Assembly: GCA_005883885.1 (NCBI GenBank)
Contig: VAYF01000031.1
Location: forward strand, 1-8,346
Reading direction: 5' to 3'
DNA length: 8,346 bases
Source: Actinomycetota bacterium
Lineage (GTDB): Bacteria; Actinomycetota; UBA4738; HRBIN12
In this document: positions 1 through 6,661 of the stretch, one piece after another
Layout of the letters: the number at the start of each line of letters is the position of its first letter
Position numbering within the stretch: the stretch's first letter is position 1
Notes under the pieces: model-generated
What the model saw: only the letters and a program-made list of their open reading frames with translations
Told to the model about the DNA's origin: nothing
Databases searched by the model: none
Program-made: the position numbers and the translations under genes

Positions 1-329
1 TCCTCGAGGAGGTAGTGGAACTCGATGAGGTCGTCCGCCGTCAGGCGCGGGGCCGGCGGCTCACGCGGCGCCGTGTCCTCTTCATCCTCCTCGTCGAAGA
101 GCTCCGGGGCGAACGCCGTGTCCACATCCGATCGGCTGATGTCCACGCCGGCCGAGACGAGCAGCGCGACGATCTTCCGATCCGCGCGCTTCTCGACATC
201 GTCCTCGCAGTTGGGGCAGGTGAACCGGTAGCTCCCCTCGCGCCCGTTCGAGCGCACGGCGAGCGAGATCGCCTCAGGGCCCATGTCCACCTCGCCGCAG
301 CGAGGACACGTCGTCCGGATGGTGGTCAT
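1..329 (-). CDS. Small zinc-ribbon protein downstream of pafC, C-terminus cut by window edge
   Basis: An open frame runs from ATG at 329 to the left edge of the window without a stop, giving 109 residues. The N-terminal half has two CxxC pairs, CPRC (C8, C11) and CPNC (C38, C41), spaced like a four-cysteine zinc ribbon. A segment EKRADRKIVALLVSAGVDI follows, then a very acidic linker (FDEEDEED), a proline-rich stretch and LTADDLIEFHYLLE at the edge. I recall similar short hypothetical proteins starting MTT-R-TTCP-CG in actinomycetes, but know no function. Two in-frame upstream starts exist (ATG at 344, GTG at 359). I prefer 329 because the conserved-looking sequence begins there, although no start has a well-spaced Shine-Dalgarno. 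It lies 80 nt after pafC on the same strand and may be co-transcribed. A zinc-dependent nucleic-acid or protein contact is inference only. Confidence 0.75.
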   Translation of the reverse strand, partial: MTTIRTTCPRCGEVDMGPEAISLAVRSNGREGSYRFTCPNCEDDVEKRADRKIVALLVSAGVDISRSDVDTAFAPELFDEEDEEDTAPREPPAPRLTADDLIEFHYLLE

Positions 330-381
330 CTCACCCGAAAGCATCGGCCCGAGCGGCACGACCCTTGAGAGGCGCGCGCGG

Positions 382-399
382 CGGGCCGATGCCGGCCCG
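382..399 (-). terminator. Perfect 7-bp GC hairpin between pafC and the zinc-ribbon gene
   Basis: CGGGCCG and its exact reverse complement CGGCCCG are separated by a 4-base loop, 11 nt after the pafC stop. Hairpins of this kind end or attenuate transcription in GC-rich bacteria, but there is no T-run on the transcribed side, so a classical intrinsic terminator is not supported. It could be a weak terminator, a 3' end stabiliser or chance in GC-rich DNA. The rest of the 80-nt gap shows no other clear signal. Confidence 0.3.
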
Positions 400-409
400 T
401 CAGGGCCCG

Positions 410-1378
410 TCAACCGTCGTAGCGCCCGAGTGCGGCGGTCGCGATCCGAGAGATCTCCGCGCGGAGCTCGGAAGGTTCGATCACCTCCGCATCCGGACCC
501 AATCGGAGCAGAAGCTTCGCTACCCAGTCGGTCTGCCTGGCCGGCAGGGTCGCCTCCACGGTTCCGTCGTCGCGGGTCACGACGTCCACGGTGATGTAGT
601 ACTCGGCGACCCACCGGGCCGCCGGTCGTAGGAGGAGCCTGACGGCGAGGTCGCGATCGCCCGGCGTGTAGAGCTGCCGGCCGGCACCCTCGAGGCCACG
701 CGGCTCGAAGCGTCCGGCCGTCGGCTCCACGGCGGCGACGCGGTCGGCCCGGAACATCCGCTCGTCGTCCGCCGCCACGTCCCACGCGACGACGTACCAA
801 TGGCCGGCGCTCGAGAACACCGCCTCCGGCTCGATCTCCCGGAGGCTCCGCGCTCCGGTGCTCGCGGCGGTGTATTCGATCCGGATCCGGCGGTGCTCGG
901 CCGCGGCGGCCCGCAGTTCGTCGAGATGCGGCGGCGCCATCCCCGTGACCGCGCCCTCGATCCCGGCGGCGTCTCCGAGGGTGTCCGGACCCAGGGCGTC
1001 GCGGAGCTTCGCGAGCGCGCTCGCGAGCGCGGGAGCGTCGGGGATCCCCGGCGTCGCCAGGAGCTCGGTGGCGCGCAGGTACACGGCGAGCGCCTCCGGG
1101 CGGGTCAGGCGGAGGGGACGGGCGAAGTGATCCGCCATCGAGATCCACACCCCGCCGTCCTCGTCGACGTCGACGTCGATCAGATCGCCGGGCCCGTACG
1201 GGGGAAGTCCGGACATGAAGAGCAGATCCAGATCGCGGCGCAGCTGGTCCCGTGGCACGTCGAAGATCTCCGACGCTGACGCCACACTCGTGCCCGGATG
1301 CTGCACCAGGTAGGGGACGATGACGAGCATCCGGCCGAGGCGCTCCGCGGTCGTGGCCGATCGCCGGCGATCAGGCAT
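410..1378 (-). CDS. pafC: PafC, WYL-domain transcription regulator of the DNA-damage response
   Basis: This 322-residue protein has an N-terminal winged helix-turn-helix (about residues 10-60), a middle linker region, a WYL domain (about 148-220) and a C-terminal extension. The WYL signature is changed to W194-Y195-V196 (GHWYVVAWD), followed by FRADRV at 209-214, which is the conserved basic patch. In characterised actinomycetes PafC pairs with PafB, and together they activate LexA/RecA-independent DNA-repair genes; the WYL domains are thought to sense a nucleic-acid ligand. The PafC partner is usually the more divergent one, as here. The ATG start overlaps the end of pafB by eight bases (ATGCCTGA), so translation is probably coupled. 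An AAGG lies nine bases upstream of the start inside pafB. The length matches the family and nothing looks broken. Assignment to PafC rather than another WYL regulator rests on position and pairing with pafB. Confidence 0.9.
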   Translation of the reverse strand: MPDRRRSATTAERLGRMLVIVPYLVQHPGTSVASASEIFDVPRDQLRRDLDLLFMSGLPPYGPGDLIDVDVDEDGGVWISMADHFARPLRLTRPEALAVYLRATELLATPGIPDAPALASALAKLRDALGPDTLGDAAGIEGAVTGMAPPHLDELRAAAAEHRRIRIEYTAASTGARSLREIEPEAVFSSAGHWYVVAWDVAADDERMFRADRVAAVEPTAGRFEPRGLEGAGRQLYTPGDRDLAVRLLLRPAARWVAEYYITVDVVTRDDGTVEATLPARQTDWVAKLLLRLGPDAEVIEPSELRAEISRIATAALGRYDG

Positions 1379-2336
1379 CCATGGAGGCCTTCAACCTGCG
1401 GATCACCTCGTCGCGCAGGGTCGCGGGCTCCAGGGCTTCCACGTCCGCGCCGAACTGCAGGAGCATCGCGGCGAGCGCCTGTTCATCCGCCACGGGGACG
1501 GCGAGGACGACCCATCCGTCGTCGCGGGTCCGTTCACGCACGACACCAGGGAAGGTGCTCTCCATCAGCACGACGGTCCCGGGGGCCGTGGCGACCAACG
1601 CCCGGTCCTCCGCTGAGAGCAGCCACGGGCCGGCCTCGACGTGATCGATCGCGCGGAAGCCCGGTGGCGGTGCGGTTCCTTCGCCGACATCCTCGAGCTC
1701 GGTGGTGCACCTCGAGAGCCGGAACGCGCGGACGGCGTCGCGTTCTTGGTCGTGCCCCACCAGGTACCAATGGCCGCCGCGGAACACGACGCCGTAGACG
1801 TCGACGACGCGGTCGGACACCGCCCCCTGCGAGGTCCGGTAGCCGAAGCGAACCCGGCGACGCGCGCTGGCGGCATCCGCGGCCGCGACGACGCGGGCGC
1901 TCCTCGTGTCCGAGCCGGCCACCAACGGGCCGCTCTCGGCACCGGCAAGGACGCCGCCCTCGGCACCGTAGAGGAGCTTGCGCACCCCGCGCGCGACCAC
2001 GGTCTCCTCCGAGGCGCTCTGCGCCGCGACGAACAACGCGGTGACCTCCTCGGGCGTGAAGGCGATCTCGGGGAGGTAGTACCGACCCTTCGGGATCGTG
2101 TAGCCCTGCTCCACGTCCCAGACGTCGGTCGCCGCCATCTCGAGCGGCACCCCGTACTCGCGGAGGATGTCCTTGTCCCGTTCGAACTTGCGCTTGGCCG
2201 AATCGAGGTTGTCCCCCCCGTAAGCCGGCAGCGTCCGGCGGATCTCCTCGAACGTCATCGGATACTCCGTCTCGAGGAGCAGACCGACCAGGTTGAGGAG
2301 CCGTTCGAGCGGCTCCATGCCCTCGTCCACCGACAT
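1371..2336 (-). CDS. pafB: PafB, WYL-domain transcription regulator paired with PafC
   Basis: The protein has 321 residues. A winged helix-turn-helix fills about residues 8-65 (ERLLNLVGLLLE, then FERDKDILREYGVPLE, a segment typical of PafB). A WYL domain covers about 146-212 with a canonical W190-Y191-L192 in GGHWYLVGHD and the conserved AFRLSR at 203-208. A C-terminal WYL-associated extension follows. The family forms a PafB-PafC heterodimer that activates DNA-damage genes independently of LexA; despite the name (proteasome accessory factor) it is a transcription factor, not part of the protease. The ATG at 2336 has no Shine-Dalgarno and sits eight bases after a TATGAT box, suggesting a leaderless message. 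An in-frame ATG at 2318, preceded by GAGG, is an alternative start that would remove six residues. The gene overlaps pafC by eight bases. Confidence 0.92.
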   Translation of the reverse strand: MSVDEGMEPLERLLNLVGLLLETEYPMTFEEIRRTLPAYGGDNLDSAKRKFERDKDILREYGVPLEMAATDVWDVEQGYTIPKGRYYLPEIAFTPEEVTALFVAAQSASEETVVARGVRKLLYGAEGGVLAGAESGPLVAGSDTRSARVVAAADAASARRRVRFGYRTSQGAVSDRVVDVYGVVFRGGHWYLVGHDQERDAVRAFRLSRCTTELEDVGEGTAPPPGFRAIDHVEAGPWLLSAEDRALVATAPGTVVLMESTFPGVVRERTRDDGWVVLAVPVADEQALAAMLLQFGADVEALEPATLRDEVIRRLKASMDA

Positions 2337-2344
2337 CGTCGCGC

Positions 2345-2350
2345 ATCATA
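2345..2350 (-). promoter_or_regulatory. Candidate -10 box (TATGAT) for a pafB-pafC transcript
   Basis: TATGAT lies in the 60-nt gap between pafA and pafB, and the pafB ATG follows after eight bases. A start of transcription at the usual distance from a -10 box would fall on or one to two bases before the ATG, giving a leaderless mRNA, a form common in actinomycetes. At a 17-base spacing the -35 position reads CCGGAC, unlike TTGACA. The RecA-NDp type motif bound by PafBC (TTGTCRGTG, eight bases, then TANNNT, as I recall it) does not fit: a TGTCGTCGG directly abuts the box with no spacer. I therefore infer a housekeeping-type promoter, with no sign of autoregulation. Confidence 0.45.
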
Positions 2351-2396
2351 CCGACGACATGCGGACGGTCCGGGGGCGCGCGGTAGCGCCCTCCGA

Positions 2397-3755
2397 TCAC
2401 ATGTGCGCGATCAGCTGCTCGACCCGATCGTCGGCGCTCCGGAACGGGTCCTTACAGAGCACCGTCCGCTGCGCCTGGTCGTTCAGCTTCAGATGGACCC
2501 AGTCCACCGTGTAGTCCCGCCGTTTGGCCTTGGCCTGCCGGATGAAGTCGCCCCGAAGCTTCGCCCGCGTCGTCTGCGGGGGCTCGCGCATCGCAAGGCC
2601 CACCTCGTCTTCGGTCACCAGCCGCTCGACCTTGCCCGTGCGTTCCAGGAGGTAGTAGAGCCCCCGCGACCGGTTGACGTCATGGTACGAGAGGTCGAGC
2701 AGGGCGATCTTCGGTGACCCGAGCGGCAGGTTGTGCTTCTGCATGTAGCGCTCGATCATCAGCCGTTTCGTCACCCAATCGACCTTCCGCGCGAGCCGTT
2801 CGGATCCTCCTTCTCTGAGCGCGTCGAGCGCCAACCGCCACTCATCCAGGAGCGTGGTGGACGCCTCGTCCGCCCCCCGCCGCTCGACGAATCGGGCCGT
2901 CTTCTCGAGGTACTCGGTCTGCACCTCCAGGGCCGACAGCTCTCGCCCGTTCGCGAGCTTGACCTTCCGCGTGCACGACGTGTCGTGGCTGATCTCGCGG
3001 ATCGCTCGGATCGGGTTCTCGAGCGTCAGGTCGCGCATCACGGTATTGCCCTCCACCATCCGAAGCACCAGGTCGGTGATCCCAACCTTCATGAAGGTCG
3101 TCCACTCGCTCATGTTCGAATCGCCGACGATCACGTGCAGACGCCGATAGCGTTCGGCGTCGGCGTGGGGTTCATCGCGCGTGTTGATGATCGGCCGGCT
3201 GCGGGTGGTGGCGCTCGATACGCCTTCCCAGATGTGCTCGGCGCGCTGAGCGATACAGAACTGGGCGCCGCGCGGGCCGTGGAGAACCTTCCCTGCGCCG
3301 CACCAGATCTGACGCGTAACGAAGAACGGGATAAGGACGTCGGCCATCCGCGCGAACTCGCCGTGGCGTGCCACGAGGTAGTTCTCGTGGCACCCGTAGG
3401 AGTTCCCGGCCGAGTCGGTGTTGTTCTTGAAGAGATAGACCTCGCCGCTGATGCCTTCCTCGTGCAGCCGCATCTCCGCCGCCGACAGCAGGTGCTCCAA
3501 GATCCGCTCGCCCGCCTTGTCGTGCGCGACCAGTTCCTTGATCGAGTCGCATTCGGGCGTCGCGTATTCGGGGTGGGAACCGACGTCGAGGTACAGGCGC
3601 GCGCCGTTCTCGAGGAACACGTTGGACGATCGGCCCCAATGGACGACGCGGCGGAACAGGTACCGGGCGACCTCGTCGGGACTCAGCCTCCGCTGGCCTC
3701 GGAAGGTGCACGTGACCCCGTATTCGTTCTCCAACCCGAAGATGCGACGGTCCAT
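2397..3755 (-). CDS. pafA: PafA, Pup-protein ligase
   Basis: PafA uses ATP to phosphorylate the C-terminal Glu of Pup and then joins it to lysine side chains of target proteins. It belongs to the glutamine-synthetase-like carboxylate-amine ligases and is a cytoplasmic paralogue of Dop. The 452-residue protein looks complete. Visible motifs are GLENEYG at 7-13 (metal/ATP glutamates E9 and E11), NGARLYLD at 50-57 with the catalytic aspartate D57, HPEYATPEC at 61-69, FKNNTDSAGNSYG at 109-121, NTRDEPHAD at 191-199 and YRRLHVIVGDSN at 203-214; the C-terminus TVDWVHLKLNDQAQR...CKDPF is typical. I chose the ATG at 3755 because MDRRIFG aligns with the usual family N-terminus. A TTG three codons upstream (3764) is possible, since the GGAG directly abutting the ATG is too close to act as its ribosome site. 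It starts 40 nt after prcA and is probably in the same operon. Confidence 0.96.
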   Translation of the reverse strand: MDRRIFGLENEYGVTCTFRGQRRLSPDEVARYLFRRVVHWGRSSNVFLENGARLYLDVGSHPEYATPECDSIKELVAHDKAGERILEHLLSAAEMRLHEEGISGEVYLFKNNTDSAGNSYGCHENYLVARHGEFARMADVLIPFFVTRQIWCGAGKVLHGPRGAQFCIAQRAEHIWEGVSSATTRSRPIINTRDEPHADAERYRRLHVIVGDSNMSEWTTFMKVGITDLVLRMVEGNTVMRDLTLENPIRAIREISHDTSCTRKVKLANGRELSALEVQTEYLEKTARFVERRGADEASTTLLDEWRLALDALREGGSERLARKVDWVTKRLMIERYMQKHNLPLGSPKIALLDLSYHDVNRSRGLYYLLERTGKVERLVTEDEVGLAMREPPQTTRAKLRGDFIRQAKAKRRDYTVDWVHLKLNDQAQRTVLCKDPFRSADDRVEQLIAHM

Positions 3756-3795
3756 CTCCAGCAAGGGTATGCCCGTGGAACGCGAACGCCGTGAG

Positions 3796-4485
3796 CTACC
3801 CGGAGAGGATCCCGGCGAGCTGCTCGTCAGCGAGGCGGCGGAACTTGCGGCGCTGGGGTCGGGTCCGATCGAGCACGCCTGCCTCGATCTGGTCGTCGGG
3901 GATCTGACGCTGCTCCGGCATGGTGCTCAACGCCTGCACGGCCGTGCGGACCGCCGTCGCGAGATCCCAGCCTTCCTGGAACCGATCGCGGAGCGTGTCG
4001 GACAGCTCCTCGGCGTGGCCACCGATCGCGACGAACCGCTGTTCGTCCGAGACGGATCCGTCGAACAGGATGTGGTAGATGCCCGACGTCCCGGCTCCCC
4101 CATCAACCTCGCCGACCACGATCTCGACCTCGTAGGGCTTCATCTGCTGGGTGAAGATGGTGGAGAGCGCCTGCGAGTACGCGTTGGCGAGATCGCGAGC
4201 TTTGACGTCCTCGCGCCCGTACTGATAGCCCCGGAGATCCGCGAGTCGGATGCCCGCGATGCGGAGCTCCTCGAACTCGGAGTACTTGCCGACCCCGGCG
4301 AACGCGATCCGGTCGTAGATCTCACTGATCTTGTGCAAGGTTGCGCTGGGGTTCTCGGCGATGAACAGCAGCCCATCTGCGAACTCGAGCCCGATCACCG
4401 AGCGGCCGCGGGCGATGCCCTTGTGGGCGTAGTCCGACCGGTCCTTCATGAGCTGCTCGGGAGCCACGTACGGCATGAAGCTCAC
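3796..4485 (-). CDS. prcA: PrcA, 20S proteasome alpha subunit
   Basis: PrcA forms the outer heptameric rings of the 20S core, which gate entry and dock the ATPase. The 229-residue product begins MSFMPYVAPEQLMKDRS, the N-terminal gate segment typical of actinobacterial alpha subunits, followed by KGIARGRSVIGLEFADG and FIAENPS. KPYEVEIVVGEVD and a basic tail near the C-terminus (RPQRRKFRR) also match the family. There is no N-terminal catalytic threonine, as expected for an alpha subunit. The start is GTG, overlapping the prcB stop by four bases (GTGA). A GGAG six bases upstream, inside the end of prcB, supports it. An ATG three codons later is a less likely alternative. The long open frame extending further upstream is a shadow of prcB. 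Confidence 0.95.
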   Translation of the reverse strand: MSFMPYVAPEQLMKDRSDYAHKGIARGRSVIGLEFADGLLFIAENPSATLHKISEIYDRIAFAGVGKYSEFEELRIAGIRLADLRGYQYGREDVKARDLANAYSQALSTIFTQQMKPYEVEIVVGEVDGGAGTSGIYHILFDGSVSDEQRFVAIGGHAEELSDTLRDRFQEGWDLATAVRTAVQALSTMPEQRQIPDDQIEAGVLDRTRPQRRKFRRLADEQLAGILSG

Positions 4486-5282
4486 GACGCACTCCGCTCC
4501 TGCAAGACCGCGTCCGCGGCGGCAACCACCAGGTCCTCGGGTACGTCCTGCGATCCGTCCACGGTCACGGTCATCGCGTTCGGCCAGATCCGGCGGATGG
4601 AATCGGGGCCGCCCGTCGCTGCATCGTCCTCGGCGGCGTCGATCAGCGCCTCCACGGCGACCTGAAGGCCTTCGCCGAGCGAGAGCCCCGGCCGCCACCG
4701 CTTCTTGAGGGAGTTCTTCGCGGATTGCCCCCCCGAACCGGTGGTCTGGTAGTCGTCTTCCTCCCAACGACCACCGGTGGCGTCGTAGTAGAAGATCCTG
4801 CCCTCGTTCAGATGTTCGTCGAAGCCCCCGAACAACGGCACGACGATCAGGCCCTGCAGCGCCATCGGGAAGTTCGAACGGATCATCTGCGCCAGACGGT
4901 TGGCTTTGCCCTCCAGGGACAGCCGGTCACCGGTGATCTTCTCGTAGTGCTCCAGCTCGAGCTGGAAGAGCTTGACGAGCTCGAGCGCCTGGCCCGCCAC
5001 CCCCGCGATCGCGATGGCGCTGTAGTCGTCGGCACCGAACACCTTGCGCATCTTGGCGTCCGCGATCAGGTTGCCGGAGGTCGCGCGCCGATCGCCGACC
5101 ATGACGACGCCGTCTGCGAACTTCAGGCCGAGCACGGTGGTCCCGTGCGCGACCGGGAGGGCGTGCGCCTCAGTCAACGAGCGGGGCATCGCCTCCGGTC
5201 GCTCGCGCTGGACCAGATCGAGGAAGCTGGGGCTCGCACCGAACGGGCTGCCGGCGAGGGACAGCTCGGGCCGGTCGCTCAC
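4482..5282 (-). CDS. prcB: PrcB, 20S proteasome beta subunit (catalytic, with propeptide)
   Basis: PrcB forms the inner rings of the 20S core and carries the proteolytic site, an N-terminal threonine nucleophile exposed by self-cleavage. The 266-residue precursor has a propeptide of about 47 residues ending in AHG, followed by TTVLGLKFADGVV. Counting from that threonine as Thr1 (T48 of the precursor), the expected D17 (VGDRRAT) and K33 (KMRK) fall exactly in place, so the enzyme looks active. LELEHYEKI, YQTTGSGG and AAEDDAATGGPD are further family motifs. The GTG start overlaps the pup stop by four bases (GTGA). An AAGG seven bases upstream, at 5290-5293, lies within the last codons of pup. 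The open frame continues far upstream but overlaps pup and dop and lacks family sequence there. Confidence 0.95.
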   Translation of the reverse strand: MSDRPELSLAGSPFGASPSFLDLVQRERPEAMPRSLTEAHALPVAHGTTVLGLKFADGVVMVGDRRATSGNLIADAKMRKVFGADDYSAIAIAGVAGQALELVKLFQLELEHYEKITGDRLSLEGKANRLAQMIRSNFPMALQGLIVVPLFGGFDEHLNEGRIFYYDATGGRWEEDDYQTTGSGGQSAKNSLKKRWRPGLSLGEGLQVAVEALIDAAEDDAATGGPDSIRRIWPNAMTVTVDGSQDVPEDLVVAAADAVLQERSAS

Positions 5283-5476
5283 TCGCCGCCCTTCTGGACG
5301 TAGGACTTGACGAACTCCTCGGCGTTCTCTTCCAGAACGGAGTCGATCTCGTCGAGGATGTCGTCCATCTCTTCCTTGAGCTCGCTGGCCTTGGAGGACG
5401 ACGTGATCTGACCGGCATCTTCTTCGGCTTCCTCGCCGCCCTTCTTCTGGATCCTCTTCTGTTCCTGCTCGGGCAC
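5279..5476 (-). CDS. pup: Pup, prokaryotic ubiquitin-like protein ending in Gly-Gly-Glu
   Basis: Pup is a small, largely disordered tag attached through its C-terminal glutamate to lysines of target proteins, marking them for the proteasome. This product has 65 residues, the normal size. Its N-terminal half is charged and flexible (starting MPEQEQKR), the middle (about residues 30-55, ELKEEMDDILDEIDSVLEEN) is the helix-forming part that binds the ATPase coiled coil, and the tail is FVKSYVQKGGE. The last codon is GAG (Glu), so the tag is ready for ligation without deamidation by Dop. The start is GTG at 5476 with a good ribosome site, AAGGAG, eight bases upstream. It begins 57 nt after the dop C-terminal piece and overlaps prcB by four bases. 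Confidence 0.96.
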   Translation of the reverse strand: MPEQEQKRIQKKGGEEAEEDAGQITSSSKASELKEEMDDILDEIDSVLEENAEEFVKSYVQKGGE

Positions 5477-5484
5477 GGCACGCT

Positions 5485-5490
5485 CTCCTT
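5485..5490 (-). promoter_or_regulatory. Strong Shine-Dalgarno of pup (AAGGAG)
   Basis: AAGGAG sits eight bases before the GTG start of pup and is the best ribosome site in the window. This fits the need for high Pup levels relative to its enzymes. It also decides the pup start over another GTG five bases upstream that is out of frame. Confidence 0.75.
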
Positions 5491-5533
5491 TCCCGGATGC
5501 ACATCCTAACTTCGGGTGCGGACGTCCGGGGCG

Positions 5534-6661
5534 TTAGCCGCTCAGCCGATCCACCAGCGCGGCCGCGTCCTCGCACGCGTCGAGGAGCTCCTCGACGTGG
5601 GCGCGTGTCCCGCGCAAGGGCTCGCGCATCGGGATGCGCTGCAACGCGTCCCGGCCGGTGTCGAGGATCAGTGAATCCCAGGACGCGGCCGCGATCGCGT
5701 CGGGATATTTCGAGATGCACCGGCCGCGGAAGAACGCGCGGGTATCCTCCGGTGGCTCCATGATGGCCCGCTCCACCTCTTCGTCGGTCGTGAGCCGCTC
5801 GACCTTCCCGGAGTGTGCGAGTCGATGGTAGAGCCCCCGATCGCGCCGAACATCGTGGTACTGCAGATCGATCGCGCGGAGCTTCGCGTCGCTCCACGCG
5901 AGGCCGTCCCGTTCCCGATATCCCTCGAGCAAACGCAGCTTGGCGACCCAATCGAGCTGAGCGCTGAGCGTTCGTGGATCCGTCTGGAGACCTCGGAGGA
6001 CGACCTCCCATCGCTCGACGACCTCCCGATTCTCCGGCGTGTCGTCCTCACGGTCGACGTACTTACGGGCCAGCTCCAGGTATTCCCACTGCAACTGCAG
6101 CGCGGTCATCTTGCGCCCGTCGGTGAGGGCTACGTGGGCGGTCAGCGACACGTCGCGAGACACGTCGTGGATCGCGGCCACAGGGTTGACGAGGGAGAAG
6201 TCCGGAAGGAACGCGTCCTCGATCATCTTGAGCACGATCGACGTGGTCCCCAGCTTCAGGAACAGGGCGACCTCGCAGAGGTTGGCGTCGCCCACGATCA
6301 CGTGCAATCGCCGGTAGCGCTCGGGGTCCGCGTGCGGCTCGTCGCGGGTGTTGATGATGGGCCGCTTGAGCGTCGTCTCGAGTCCGACCTCGGTCTCGAA
6401 GAAGTCGGCGCGCTGCGTGAGTTGGAACACGTGCTTGCCGCGCTCGTCCCACTGCGCCTCGAGCCCGAGCTTTCCGGCACCGGTGAAGATCTGTCGGCTG
6501 ACGAAGAAGGGCGTGAGATCGCGAACGATGTCACCGAACGGGGTGGCCCGATCCACCAGGTAGTTCTCGTGGGTGCCGTAGGAGTTGCCCTTCCCGTCGG
6601 AGTTGTTCTTGTAGACCACGATCTCCTGGCCGGGGGGCAGCAGACGGCTGGCGGCCTGCAT
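5534..6661 (-). CDS. dop: Dop C-terminal piece (split or broken dop)
   Basis: Dop is the Pup deamidase/depupylase, a paralogue of PafA. This 375-residue frame holds most of it: YKNNSDGKGNSYG at 17-29, HENYL at 31-35, RPIINTRDEPHAD at 100-112, YRRLHVIVGDANL at 116-128, LQYHDVRRDRGLY later, and a complete C-terminus (AASWDS...PLRGTRAHVEELLD). The frame opens with an ATG sharing its A with the stop of the N-terminal piece (TAATG). That methionine appears to correspond to an internal methionine of intact Dop. No Shine-Dalgarno precedes it, so any translation would depend on reinitiation. About 31 residues expected between the two pieces are absent, including the catalytic aspartate and HPEY motif; a frameshift alone could not restore them. 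The gene is probably non-functional as Dop unless the sequence is in error. Confidence 0.85.
   Translation of the reverse strand: MQAASRLLPPGQEIVVYKNNSDGKGNSYGTHENYLVDRATPFGDIVRDLTPFFVSRQIFTGAGKLGLEAQWDERGKHVFQLTQRADFFETEVGLETTLKRPIINTRDEPHADPERYRRLHVIVGDANLCEVALFLKLGTTSIVLKMIEDAFLPDFSLVNPVAAIHDVSRDVSLTAHVALTDGRKMTALQLQWEYLELARKYVDREDDTPENREVVERWEVVLRGLQTDPRTLSAQLDWVAKLRLLEGYRERDGLAWSDAKLRAIDLQYHDVRRDRGLYHRLAHSGKVERLTTDEEVERAIMEPPEDTRAFFRGRCISKYPDAIAAASWDSLILDTGRDALQRIPMREPLRGTRAHVEELLDACEDAAALVDRLSG

Noticed and set aside
1005..1035. GAGCGCGCTCGC-like repeats that resemble a short tandem or inverted repeat.
   Set aside because: They lie inside pafC, encode an Ala/Leu-rich helix and are explained by GC-rich codon use.
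1155..1185. GTCGAC repeats and an acidic DVDVDEDGG stretch that recalls a calcium-binding loop.
   Set aside because: It is a short acidic turn between the helix-turn-helix and middle region of PafC, without EF-hand spacing or flanking helices.
2733..4665. Long plus-strand open frames opposite pafA, prcA and neighbouring genes (for example 2733-3794 and 3451-4665).
   Set aside because: They are mirror frames produced by high-GC codon bias. Their translations are Arg/Ala/Pro-rich or scrambled, match no family, and lie opposite genes with clear motifs on the minus strand.
4486..4767. N-terminal extension of the prcA frame across the end of prcB.
   Set aside because: The extension is Arg/Gly-rich shadow sequence. 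The GTG at 4485 has GGAG at the right distance and matches the usual PrcA N-terminus.
5499..5510. TAGGAT between dop and pup as a -10 box for a separate pup promoter.
   Set aside because: The box fits TANNNT only loosely and no -35 element is visible. It is possible, but too weak to annotate.
5283..6011. N-terminal extension of the prcB frame across pup and into dop, which could suggest a fusion.
   Set aside because: The extension is Arg-rich shadow sequence. The GTGA overlap, the ribosome site and a propeptide of normal length place the true start at 5282.
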